A DNA stretch of 7,546 nt from the NCBI GenBank assembly GCA_900753685.1, contig CAAEAB010000038.1, positions 1 through 7,546 on the forward strand, written 5' to 3'. This document shows positions 1 through 5,683 of the stretch, piece by piece; within the stretch, counting starts at the first letter, position 1; every line of letters starts with the position of its first letter. Both the position numbers and the translations under genes were made by a program. This DNA comes from Lachnospiraceae bacterium. GTDB taxonomy: Bacteria > Bacillota > Clostridia > Lachnospirales > Lachnospiraceae. Below the pieces are notes generated by a model that was not told where the DNA came from, ran no database searches, and was given only the letters and a program-made list of their open reading frames with translations.

Positions 1-1
1 C

Positions 2-1243
2 AGAGATATCCATTTTCTCGAAACTGCCGCCATCGGCTACAACATTCCAAGCGGGACCGGCGGCGATATAGATTCTGTGATTTCCGGCGACGGAGACCTG
101 AGCATCTCCATGAAAACAAACAATTTTCAACGCCTGTCTTCACCCGGTGCCGCAGGCGCCGACCCGGACACTATCATATATCGTTTAGACCTTCAGACAA
201 ACTTATTTTTAAAGGATGGTACCCAAAACATTTACACTGTAAAATGCGCGCCGGAAACGATCATCACCCCGGACTTTCTATACCGAATCAAAGGCCTGGA
301 AGTAAATACCGGACGTAAAGTTGGCGAACCTCTTGTCGTTTTTTTACAAATACCATCGATGGAAAAACGCATTTATCTGGATGGCTATAATTTTGATATT
401 CCGGAAGATTTTTATGAAATGTCTCTGGAAGAATTCATGTATAAATACAATACCCAGATTACAGATATCACTTCCGGCAGTGAAAACGAAGTCAATCCGT
501 ATGACGGCATTATGGCGGAAGATAGGGACCGTCAGCTGACAGAAAAACGAAATCAACTGACGACTTTAAATATTGATCGCAAGGAAGCTGTTCTAAAATA
601 TGAAAAAATGCGTAAGGAAATTTCCGACGGCACCATCTTAAGCACCGTCAACGGTCAGATTAAGTCCGTCGGAGACCCGGCCACAGCGATGAGCGACGGC
701 ACGCCTTTTATTTCTGTCACCAGCCAGGACGGATTTTATCTGAAAGGCACGATCAACGAATTACAGCGGGAGGAAATTTTCGTAGGCCAGCACATTTCCG
801 TCACCAGCATGGAAACAGGAATGACGGCCGAAGCCGAAATTACTTCCATATCCGACTACCCGGTTTCGGATAACGCCTCCTCCTACGGAACGAATCCGAA
901 CACTTCAAACTATCCATTTACCGCATTTTTAAGCGAGACGAGCGGTTTTAAAAACAATCAATCGGTAAGTATTACTATGACCTCGAACGAAGGGAATACC
1001 AGTTCCAATCTCTATATACCAAAAGCCTATGTGCGTGAAGATAACGGCGAAGCCTTTGTCTACATTGCCGATGAGAGGGGCCGTTTGAAAAAGCAGACCG
1101 TCGAAACCGGCGCAGTGATGTACGGTTATAATCAGGAGATTAAGAGCGGACTCACTATGGAAGACTTAATCGCATTTCCATATGGAAAAACGGTAAAAGA
1201 AGGAGTAAAAACTGAAGAAGTAGATTCTCCTTCCTACTATTAA
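2..1243 (+). CDS. ABC-exporter membrane-fusion (adaptor) protein, MacA/HlyD type, 5' partial
   Basis: The frame is open from base 2 to the TAA at 1241-1243, giving 413 visible residues. The start lies left of the window; the GTG at 77 is only an internal codon. The visible part begins with a beta-rich stretch of about 150 residues. A charged helix suited to a coiled-coil arm follows (about nt 518-640, DRDRQLTEKRNQ onward), then the second half of a lipoyl/barrel-sandwich domain (about 626-690, ILSTVNGQIKSVGDP), a beta-barrel domain (about 690-960) and a membrane-proximal C-terminal domain (about 1015-1200, LYIPKAYV...VYIADERGRLKKQTVETG). This order is typical of periplasmic-adaptor-like proteins that work with MacB-type ABC transporters. 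In a Gram-positive cell it would be anchored outside the membrane and attached to the permease encoded 14 bp downstream. The family call is firm, the substrate unknown. The beta-rich segment before the helix is longer than I expect for a simple adaptor. Confidence 0.85.
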   Translation, partial: RDIHFLETAAIGYNIPSGTGGDIDSVISGDGDLSISMKTNNFQRLSSPGAAGADPDTIIYRLDLQTNLFLKDGTQNIYTVKCAPETIITPDFLYRIKGLEVNTGRKVGEPLVVFLQIPSMEKRIYLDGYNFDIPEDFYEMSLEEFMYKYNTQITDITSGSENEVNPYDGIMAEDRDRQLTEKRNQLTTLNIDRKEAVLKYEKMRKEISDGTILSTVNGQIKSVGDPATAMSDGTPFISVTSQDGFYLKGTINELQREEIFVGQHISVTSMETGMTAEAEITSISDYPVSDNASSYGTNPNTSNYPFTAFLSETSGFKNNQSVSITMTSNEGNTSSNLYIPKAYVREDNGEAFVYIADERGRLKKQTVETGAVMYGYNQEIKSGLTMEDLIAFPYGKTVKEGVKTEEVDSPSYY

Positions 1244-1257
1244 AGGAGGACCACGAT

Positions 1258-2511
1258 ATGCTTGAAAATATACGACTTTCCATCCAGGGCATCTGGTCCC
1301 ACAAAATGCGTTCCTTCCTCACCATGCTCGGCATCATCATCGGTATTGCCGCCATTATTTCCATCGTTTCTACTATCAAGGGAACCAACGAACAGATCAA
1401 ACAAAATCTGGTCGGTTCCGGAAATAACACTGTAGAAATAAAATTATACCAGAATGACTGGGAATATGGGGCCGCTTATAACGGACTACCGCAGGGCGTC
1501 CCGGTGATCACCGATGAAATCCGCGAAAGCATCCTGGAAATCGAGGGTGTGGCGAATGCCTCCCTTTATTTAAACAGAAATTATGCCGAGGGTATTTACT
1601 ATCATAATACCTCTTTAAGCGGCGGACGAATCTATGGTATTGACAGCCAATACTTTACCACCTGTGGATACCAGCTTCAAAAGGGCCGCGGCTTTGTCGA
1701 CGACGACTACAAAAACTTCCGCAAAGTGGCCATTCTGGATGCATCGGCCTATAATTCTCTTTTTGGCGGCAGCGACCCGATCGATCAGACGATTGAAATC
1801 CAGGGCGAACCTTTCACGGTAATTGGCGTTTGCGACAAATCCAACACCTTCAAGCCGGTCATCAACTCGATCGACGACTACTACAACTATGTTGCCTCCA
1901 GCAGCGACGGCGGCATTATCTTTATTCCAAATGCCTCCTGGCCCATCGTCTATAACTATGATGAACCTCAAAATCTTATTATCCGTGCTGCCAGCACCGA
2001 TGAGATGAGCAGCGCCGGCCGTAAATGCGCCGACCTTCTCAATAGTTATGTAACTTCCTCTGACATCAAATATAAAGCCTCCGACCTTTTAGAGCAGGCT
2101 AAAAACCTTCAGGAACTGAGCGCTGCCACAAATCAGCAGCTCATATGGATCGCCAGCATATCCCTTCTTGTCGGCGGTATCGGCGTTATGAACATCATGC
2201 TCGTATCCGTTACCGAACGAACTCGGGAAATCGGCCTAAAAAAGGCTATTGGCGCCAGAAAGCGCCGGATTCTCGCCCAATTTTTAACCGAAGCGGCCGT
2301 CCTCACGAGCCTTGGCGGCATCATCGGCGTTGTCGCCGGTATCGTCATGGCCCAGGTCATCTCCAAAATTTCACAGACACCGTCCGCGATCAGCGTGCCG
2401 GCCATCATCTTCTCTGTGCTCTTCTCCATGGCCATCGGTATTCTCTTCGGCCTGCTGCCTTCCATTAAAGCGGCCAACCTGAATCCGATCGACGCGCTGC
2501 GTCACGAGTAA
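1258..2511 (+). CDS. MacB/FtsX-type ABC transporter permease
   Basis: The 417-residue protein is complete. Its ATG has an excellent ribosome binding site (AAAGGAGG, 1242-1249) that overlaps the stop of the adaptor gene, with an 8-nt spacer, so the two genes are translated from one mRNA. TM1 is at about residues 19-40. A large extracytoplasmic MacB_PCD-type domain covers about 41-290. TM2, TM3 and TM4 are at about 294-318, 344-368 and 378-402. The segment ERTREIGLKKAIGARKRRIL after TM2 is the conserved cytoplasmic coupling region of this family, and the end (PSIKAANLNPIDALRHE) is its usual C-terminus. No Walker A or B motif is present, so the ATPase is a separate protein, unlike E. coli MacB where ATPase and permease are fused. 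With the adaptor it probably forms an exporter of a peptide, lipid or antibiotic-like compound; the substrate cannot be read from sequence. Confidence 0.95.
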   Translation: MLENIRLSIQGIWSHKMRSFLTMLGIIIGIAAIISIVSTIKGTNEQIKQNLVGSGNNTVEIKLYQNDWEYGAAYNGLPQGVPVITDEIRESILEIEGVANASLYLNRNYAEGIYYHNTSLSGGRIYGIDSQYFTTCGYQLQKGRGFVDDDYKNFRKVAILDASAYNSLFGGSDPIDQTIEIQGEPFTVIGVCDKSNTFKPVINSIDDYYNYVASSSDGGIIFIPNASWPIVYNYDEPQNLIIRAASTDEMSSAGRKCADLLNSYVTSSDIKYKASDLLEQAKNLQELSAATNQQLIWIASISLLVGGIGVMNIMLVSVTERTREIGLKKAIGARKRRILAQFLTEAAVLTSLGGIIGVVAGIVMAQVISKISQTPSAISVPAIIFSVLFSMAIGILFGLLPSIKAANLNPIDALRHE

Positions 2512-2519
2512 AATATATC

Positions 2520-2580
2520 CCGGGATATGTCCCTCGGAAAGCTTGAAACGCTTTCTACGGGACACATCCCGGAATTTTTT
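2520..2580 (+). terminator. Rho-independent terminator of the exporter operon
   Basis: The arms CCGGGATATGTCCC (2520-2533) and GGGACACATCCCGG (2559-2572) pair over 14 bp with one A-C mismatch. An inner helix GAAAGC/GCTTTC continues the stem, and TTTTTT follows at 2575-2580. It starts 9 bp after the permease stop and shields the toxin locus from read-through. Confidence 0.93.
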
Positions 2581-2638
2581 ATGCTGCTCTGAAGTTTATC
2601 GAAACCTTTTCTTATCCATATAAAAAAATTGTCGATGG

Positions 2639-2668
2639 ATTGTGAGTGATATATCTTCACAATATGAT
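2639..2668 (+). promoter_or_regulatory. Promoter of the small toxin gene with operator-like inverted repeat
   Basis: A -35 TTGTGA (2640-2645) and a -10 TATGAT (2663-2668) are separated by 17 bp, predicting a transcript start near 2675. The perfect inverted repeat ATTGTGA (2639-2645) / TCACAAT (2657-2663), with an 11-bp centre, covers the -35 and reaches the first base of the -10. It could be a repressor site or a chance feature of the spacer. No start site has been measured. Confidence 0.65.
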
Positions 2669-2710
2669 AAAATTTAGAATAGAACAATCGCGTTTGATTT
2701 TAAGGATTTA

Positions 2711-2770
2711 ATGACCTTTGGTCTTTTCCTTTTGGCATTGCTTACATTCGTTTTTACGTTTTGTAAGTAG
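2711..2770 (+). CDS. Small hydrophobic peptide, putative type I (TxpA/Hol_Tox-like) toxin
   Basis: This 19-codon ORF encodes MTFGLFLLALLTFVFTFCK, a single membrane helix ending in a positive residue. AAGGA at 2702-2706 is a plausible but close ribosome binding site (4-nt spacer), and the promoter at 2640-2668 would start the mRNA about 36 nt upstream. The peptide resembles, from memory, the core of putative holin-like toxins of Firmicutes, membrane-depolarising peptides of roughly 27-35 residues held off by an antisense RNA. The frame stays open upstream of the ATG and encodes AFDFKDL, which also looks like the family's N-terminus. The ancestral start may therefore have been near the ATC at 2687, giving 27 residues, and the present version may be shortened or use a rare start. 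A facing promoter and antisense RNA lie just downstream, the usual arrangement of such loci. Function is inferred, not shown. Confidence 0.6.
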   Translation: MTFGLFLLALLTFVFTFCK

Positions 2771-2780
2771 CTATACATAG

Positions 2781-2827
2781 AAAAAATCCACCCTTGAAAC
2801 TCTGGCCAGTTAAAGGGCGGATTTTTT
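2781..2827. terminator. Bidirectional hairpin terminator shared by toxin mRNA and antisense RNA
   Basis: AAAAAATCCACCCTT (2781-2795) pairs with AAGGGCGGATTTTTT (2813-2827) over 15 bp with one A-C mismatch (G-U on the minus strand). A-runs and T-runs on both sides allow termination in both directions. The 17-nt loop contains the perfect palindrome CTGGCCAG (2802-2809). Confidence 0.85.
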
Positions 2828-2871
2828 AATCCACTACGAGGTCAACCACTTTTGTGGGCGGTTGTTCTCTT
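2781..2871 (-). ncRNA. Putative antisense antitoxin RNA (RatA-like)
   Basis: A strong minus-strand promoter (2878-2906) predicts a start near 2871, and a bidirectional hairpin with a T-run ends transcription at about 2781, giving an RNA of about 90 nt with no reading frame of note. It is fully complementary to the 3' untranslated part of the toxin mRNA. It would fold into a small 5' hairpin (CCAC-AAAA-GTGG, at 2846-2857) and a long 3' terminator hairpin. On this strand the terminator stem is better than on the plus strand, because the single mismatch becomes a G-U pair. This matches the known plan of txpA/ratA, where the antisense RNA pairs with the toxin mRNA 3' region and promotes its degradation. 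The role is inferred from layout. Confidence 0.65.
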
Positions 2872-2877
2872 TGTTTT
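2843..2877 (+). terminator. Possible distal 3' end of the toxin mRNA
   Basis: CAACCAC...GGGCGGTTG (2843-2864) forms an imperfect stem with one mismatch and two G-U pairs. It is followed by the U-rich stretch TTCTCTTTGTTTT. If the toxin mRNA reads through the hairpin at 2781-2827 it would end here, maximising its overlap with the antisense RNA. On the minus strand the same bases form the 5' hairpin of the antisense RNA. Confidence 0.4.
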
Positions 2878-2906
2878 ATTGTAACATATCTGCCGGCTCT
2901 TCGCAA
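2878..2906 (-). promoter_or_regulatory. Promoter of the antisense RNA
   Basis: Read on the minus strand: -35 TTGCGA (2901-2906), exactly 17 bp, then -10 TACAAT (2878-2883) with an extended TGt immediately before it. This is the sort of strong constitutive promoter expected for an antitoxin RNA that must be in excess. Confidence 0.75.
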
Positions 2907-2919
2907 GACCACGGCAGAT
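2888..2919. repeat. Inverted repeat around the antisense promoter -35
   Basis: ATCTGCCG (2888-2895) and CGGCAGAT (2912-2919) are a perfect 8-bp inverted repeat with the -35 hexamer in its loop and one arm inside the promoter spacer. It may act as a weak 3' end for the GH18 operon (stop at 2945), but no T-run follows on the minus strand. It could instead be an operator. Confidence 0.5.
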
Positions 2920-2944
2920 CTTTCATTCAGACAACGTTCTGTCT

Positions 2945-4654
2945 TTAGTTCAGATAACTTGCGATGATCTGCCAGATTTCTGGACCGCTTTCCCAGCCGA
3001 TCCGCCAGCTGGCAACTCCGGCCAGATCATACTCCTGTATCATCTCCATACGGCTCCTGATGGAAGTTTCATCCTCCAGCCAAATTTGATACAGACGGCC
3101 GTCCACATCTGAAGTGTACTGGCCATAATTTTGTCCGGTTGTTTCGTCATAAACCGGCGTCACACCGTGACTTTCAAGATATCCGTAAGCTTCCGTCATC
3201 CCGGCGCTGAAGGATTCCACTAAGCCGTTAGTATCCGTTGCCCACACACGTGTATATAATGGAATACCGTTGATTACCTTTTCCTTCGGCACCATCTCCA
3301 ACATATCTTCAATCCCCTGACGGGCAAAGCTCATCGAGGCTACCGAACCTGCCACCTCCGAACCGCTGTGATGCTCATCATAACCCATAATGATGATATA
3401 ATCGGCAAAGATACCTTCCTCTTTTTGGTTGTAATGTCTCCAATACATCGGCGTATAGTTGTCGATGGAGAACACAATTCCCTTTTCGCGGCATAATGCG
3501 GAAAGTTCGCGGACAAACTGGATATAATTATCCGCCCCCGTCTCGCCGATCATCTCAAAATCAAGATTAATGCCGTCCATCCCGTAAGCGTCAATATAAG
3601 AAGAAAGCTGGTCTAAAACATGCTGACGTTTTGTACGGGAAGACAAAATCTCATCCGTCATCTCTCCGTCAAAATTGGTAAACTCATTGGAGAACATGGC
3701 CCAGACTTCAACGCCGGCGGCGTGGGCCTTATTCACATAGTCCGCGCTTCCAAGGGTTATCAGATCCCCGTTTGTATTTTCAAAATAGAACCATCGCGGA
3801 CTGATCGTATTAATTCCCGGTGTTTCGGCCAGAATCTGTTCCAGCTCGTCATTGGCCGATTCACTATACACACCATGCCAAGCCAGATTAATTTTATAAT
3901 TTTTAGAAATACTGGTAAATACCGGCTCTGTAAAGGCCGGTTCCGTCAAAGTCGTCATCGACGGCGTTTCCAGATCTTCATTTTTAACCCAGCCATTATA
4001 TCCGTCCTCAGTTACTACCTGGGCCCATTCATCACCATTGCCGTCATCCAATACATAGACTCTCTCACCCTTTTCAAGGTCTCTGAAAACCGGACTTTTT
4101 ATACCGCCCTGATAACGAATAACAGCTTTCCTTCCACTCACTGTCGCCGTATAGACTTCTCCCCATTCAGTACGTGCAACAACCCGGTTTGGCTCCGTAT
4201 ACACTGTGCTGTCCATCTTTGTGTTGTCCTTTATAAAGCTCAAAGAGATATACAGCATACCGTTCCTGTTAATAGTGACAGGTATCGTACTTGACGCACT
4301 GGTGTTTCCCACAGTATAGGACGTGGAATCCGGAATATATTCAGCCATACCGTCCGGTGTGGCATACAAAATCGTATTTTCATCCTCTTCCCAATATATT
4401 CTGGAATTGAAATAGCTATTTGCTGTATTGACATCAATATAGACATTTCCGGCCCCGTCATCAATAGCTCTCGCATCCAGCATCACATTATTCAAAGTGA
4501 TCGTATACTCTCCATCAGAAACGCCATAGGTGGTATTGTAATCTACCAAATCCTTCTCTGACCGAAAATCATCTACTATGTCACATCCGCCAAGAATACA
4601 GAGGAGTCCTACAGAAATCAAAAACATTCCTATAATTCTTCTTATCTCATTCAT
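2945..4654 (-). CDS. Glycoside hydrolase family 18 lipoprotein with copper-amine-oxidase-like N-domain and SH3-like domain
   Basis: The 569-residue protein starts at the ATG at 4654-4652, with AGGG 8 nt before it and a stronger AAGGAAGG a little further up. A type II signal peptide ends in the lipobox LGGC with Cys24, so the protein is a lipoprotein on the outer face of the membrane. About residues 46-165 form a copper-amine-oxidase N-domain-like module, a non-catalytic fold common in clostridial surface proteins. About 166-230 look like a bacterial SH3 domain (VYVLDDG...GYNGWVKNEDL) that may bind cell wall. About 252-569 form a GH18 barrel. The active-site strand reads DGINLDFE (360-367): catalytic Glu367 and Asp365 are present, while the first Asp of the inner DxDxE is Asn363, a variant I associate with YaaH/SleL-like enzymes. 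Trp550 lies in the expected last strand. Likely a peptidoglycan or chitooligosaccharide N-acetylglucosaminidase. It is the second gene of an operon, 30 bp after its partner. Confidence 0.9.
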   Translation of the reverse strand: MNEIRRIIGMFLISVGLLCILGGCDIVDDFRSEKDLVDYNTTYGVSDGEYTITLNNVMLDARAIDDGAGNVYIDVNTANSYFNSRIYWEEDENTILYATPDGMAEYIPDSTSYTVGNTSASSTIPVTINRNGMLYISLSFIKDNTKMDSTVYTEPNRVVARTEWGEVYTATVSGRKAVIRYQGGIKSPVFRDLEKGERVYVLDDGNGDEWAQVVTEDGYNGWVKNEDLETPSMTTLTEPAFTEPVFTSISKNYKINLAWHGVYSESANDELEQILAETPGINTISPRWFYFENTNGDLITLGSADYVNKAHAAGVEVWAMFSNEFTNFDGEMTDEILSSRTKRQHVLDQLSSYIDAYGMDGINLDFEMIGETGADNYIQFVRELSALCREKGIVFSIDNYTPMYWRHYNQKEEGIFADYIIIMGYDEHHSGSEVAGSVASMSFARQGIEDMLEMVPKEKVINGIPLYTRVWATDTNGLVESFSAGMTEAYGYLESHGVTPVYDETTGQNYGQYTSDVDGRLYQIWLEDETSIRSRMEMIQEYDLAGVASWRIGWESGPEIWQIIASYLN

Positions 4655-4684
4655 GTGCTTTACCCTAACCTTCCTTTTTGGTTT

Positions 4685-5275
4685 TTATATTTCGTGGATC
4701 AACAATCTACCCGCCACAAAACAACCGAGCATCGCAAAAAACGCAATCACATAGTACAGAATGTCTGCCTCCCGGTCTGTATCGTAGGTCATAAGGACTC
4801 TATCAGAAATATTATAGTTTTCCAGGTAATCCTCCAATGTCATGCCTTCGCTTTCTGCCGCCTTTGCAAATACCGATCCATTTTTCGATATCTGGGCCAC
4901 AAATTTCATATCCGGCAAATCCGGCATCGCCTGGGAAAGACCGACATCATCTGTTTCTGCCGGAATTTCTACAAACCACGACATTTCTCCAATGGCGCCG
5001 ATATAATAATAACCACGAATTATCTCTCCGGCATCCACCGTATAAAACCCTGTAAACTTTAAATCCATATGATCCACACGAACATATTTCTGCCCGTTTT
5101 CCGGCCGCCAGGACACTGTTTCATCCGAGGCGTCTACCGTCGGTATCATAAATGGATTTTTCCAAAAAAGCAAGCCGCAAATAATGGCAATCCCTGTAAA
5201 AACTGCCACACCATAAAAAATCCGTCCTATCCTCGGATGACCCTGCGGATTTCTCTTTTCTTCTTGTTTTTCCAT
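4685..5275 (-). CDS. Two-TM membrane protein with extracytoplasmic domain, function unknown
   Basis: The 196-residue protein starts at the ATG at 5275-5273, preceded by AGGAG (5285-5289) with a 9-nt spacer. A charged cytoplasmic N-terminus of about 16 residues is followed by TM1 (about 17-38). An outside domain of about 130 residues (40-170) contains KYVRVDHMDLKFTGFY and a tyrosine run GYYYIG. TM2 (about 172-193) returns the chain, leaving a very short cytoplasmic tail. I do not recognise it with certainty; the pattern faintly recalls Lachnospiraceae DUF6709-type proteins, from memory only. It is the promoter-proximal gene of the operon with the GH18 lipoprotein, so a role in placing or controlling that hydrolase at the membrane is plausible but is inference. 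It has no catalytic motif that I can see. Confidence 0.8.
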   Translation of the reverse strand: MEKQEEKRNPQGHPRIGRIFYGVAVFTGIAIICGLLFWKNPFMIPTVDASDETVSWRPENGQKYVRVDHMDLKFTGFYTVDAGEIIRGYYYIGAIGEMSWFVEIPAETDDVGLSQAMPDLPDMKFVAQISKNGSVFAKAAESEGMTLEDYLENYNISDRVLMTYDTDREADILYYVIAFFAMLGCFVAGRLLIHEI

Positions 5276-5307
5276 AATGATAGACTCCTATGCAGATTAT
5301 ATGTAAG

Positions 5308-5336
5308 ATTATACTACATTGGAGCCTATCAGGCAA
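5308..5336 (-). promoter_or_regulatory. Promoter of the two-TM protein / GH18 operon
   Basis: On the minus strand: -35 TTGCCT (5331-5336), 17 bp, then a perfect -10 TATAAT (5308-5313). The predicted start near 5301 gives a leader of about 26 nt that includes the AGGAG. A short GCCT-gat-AGGC inverted repeat overlaps the -35. Confidence 0.75.
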
Positions 5337-5403
5337 ATGTTTATGGAAATCTTACCCACTTTTAAGGAGATGCAGCCCAAAAATATGTAATGATATCCCA
5401 CAT

Positions 5404-5447
5404 TTGACATATAATAAGACTAGCTAAGTATAATAATGCCAGGCATT
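5404..5447 (+). promoter_or_regulatory. Orphan promoter followed by a perfect palindrome
   Basis: A perfect -35 TTGACA (5404-5409) and a perfect -10 TATAAT (5429-5434) are separated by 19 bp, longer than optimal. Directly after the -10 is the 13-bp palindrome AATGCC-A-GGCATT (5435-5447), which would lie over the start site like an operator. No gene with a ribosome binding site follows before mecA at 5684. It could be a distal mecA promoter with a leader of about 240 nt or drive a small RNA. Confidence 0.45.
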
Positions 5448-5616
5448 TTTAATTATCGAAATTCACATAATGGGAAATAGTAGATTTTTTTGAAATGGAT
5501 TTGGAAGTCAGGCACATTACCTTAGAAATCTTATATATTTATTATATCAAATGAAAAAATAAGCAGCAATCGCAAGGCTTCGACAAATATTTCTTAAAAT
5601 TTAATATTTTAATCTC
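5448..5616. other. AT-rich intergenic stretch with a weak leftward promoter candidate
   Basis: I see no gene here on either strand. On the minus strand an extended -10 TGATATAAT (TATAAT at 5541-5546) lies 17 bp after TTGCTG (5564-5569). It could be a second, distal promoter for the leftward operon. The high AT content makes chance matches likely. Confidence 0.3.
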
Positions 5617-5645
5617 TTTACAGTTTCTGCTGCTGTAGGTATACT
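5617..5645 (+). promoter_or_regulatory. mecA promoter
   Basis: -35 TTTACA (5617-5622), exactly 17 bp, then -10 TATACT (5640-5645); each hexamer matches consensus at 5 of 6. The predicted start near 5652 gives a leader of about 32 nt. Confidence 0.75.
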
Positions 5646-5666
5646 GTAGGTAACCTCAATCCTACA
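5633..5666 (+). repeat. Direct and inverted repeats at the mecA promoter and leader
   Basis: CTGTAGGTA occurs at 5633-5641 and again at 5644-5652, an 11-bp period close to one helical turn, flanking and overlapping the -10. The second copy also forms an inverted repeat, TGTAGG (5645-5650) / CCTACA (5661-5666), just before the ribosome binding site. This looks like a regulator site or leader hairpin; no known operator consensus was recognised. Confidence 0.5.
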
Positions 5667-5683
5667 CTAAAGGAGTGATTTCT

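Noticed and set aside
77..79. GTG as start of the adaptor gene
   Set aside because: The frame is open all the way to the left edge and there is no ribosome binding site before it; it is an internal valine codon.
1615..1971. Minus-strand ORF inside the permease gene
   Set aside because: It is a shadow of the permease coding frame without its own promoter or ribosome binding site.
2639..2663. CRP/FNR-type site at the toxin promoter
   Set aside because: The half-sites TGTGA and TCACA match, but the spacing is 11 bp instead of 6 bp, so it does not fit that consensus.
2781..2920. Degenerate end of an insertion sequence or a CRISPR unit
   Set aside because: The inverted repeats are explained by terminators and the antisense RNA; there is no transposase remnant, target duplication or repeat-spacer pattern.
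3620..4294. Long plus-strand ORF inside the GH18 gene
   Set aside because: It is antisense to a well-supported gene, has a composition skewed to Cys, His and Arg, and no ribosome binding site or family likeness.
5436..5480. Very short ORF starting at the ATG after the orphan promoter
   Set aside because: About 14 codons with no ribosome binding site and no recognisable peptide character.
5675..5677. GTG start for MecA giving three extra residues
   Set aside because: It overlaps the AAAGGAG ribosome binding site that serves the ATG at 5684.
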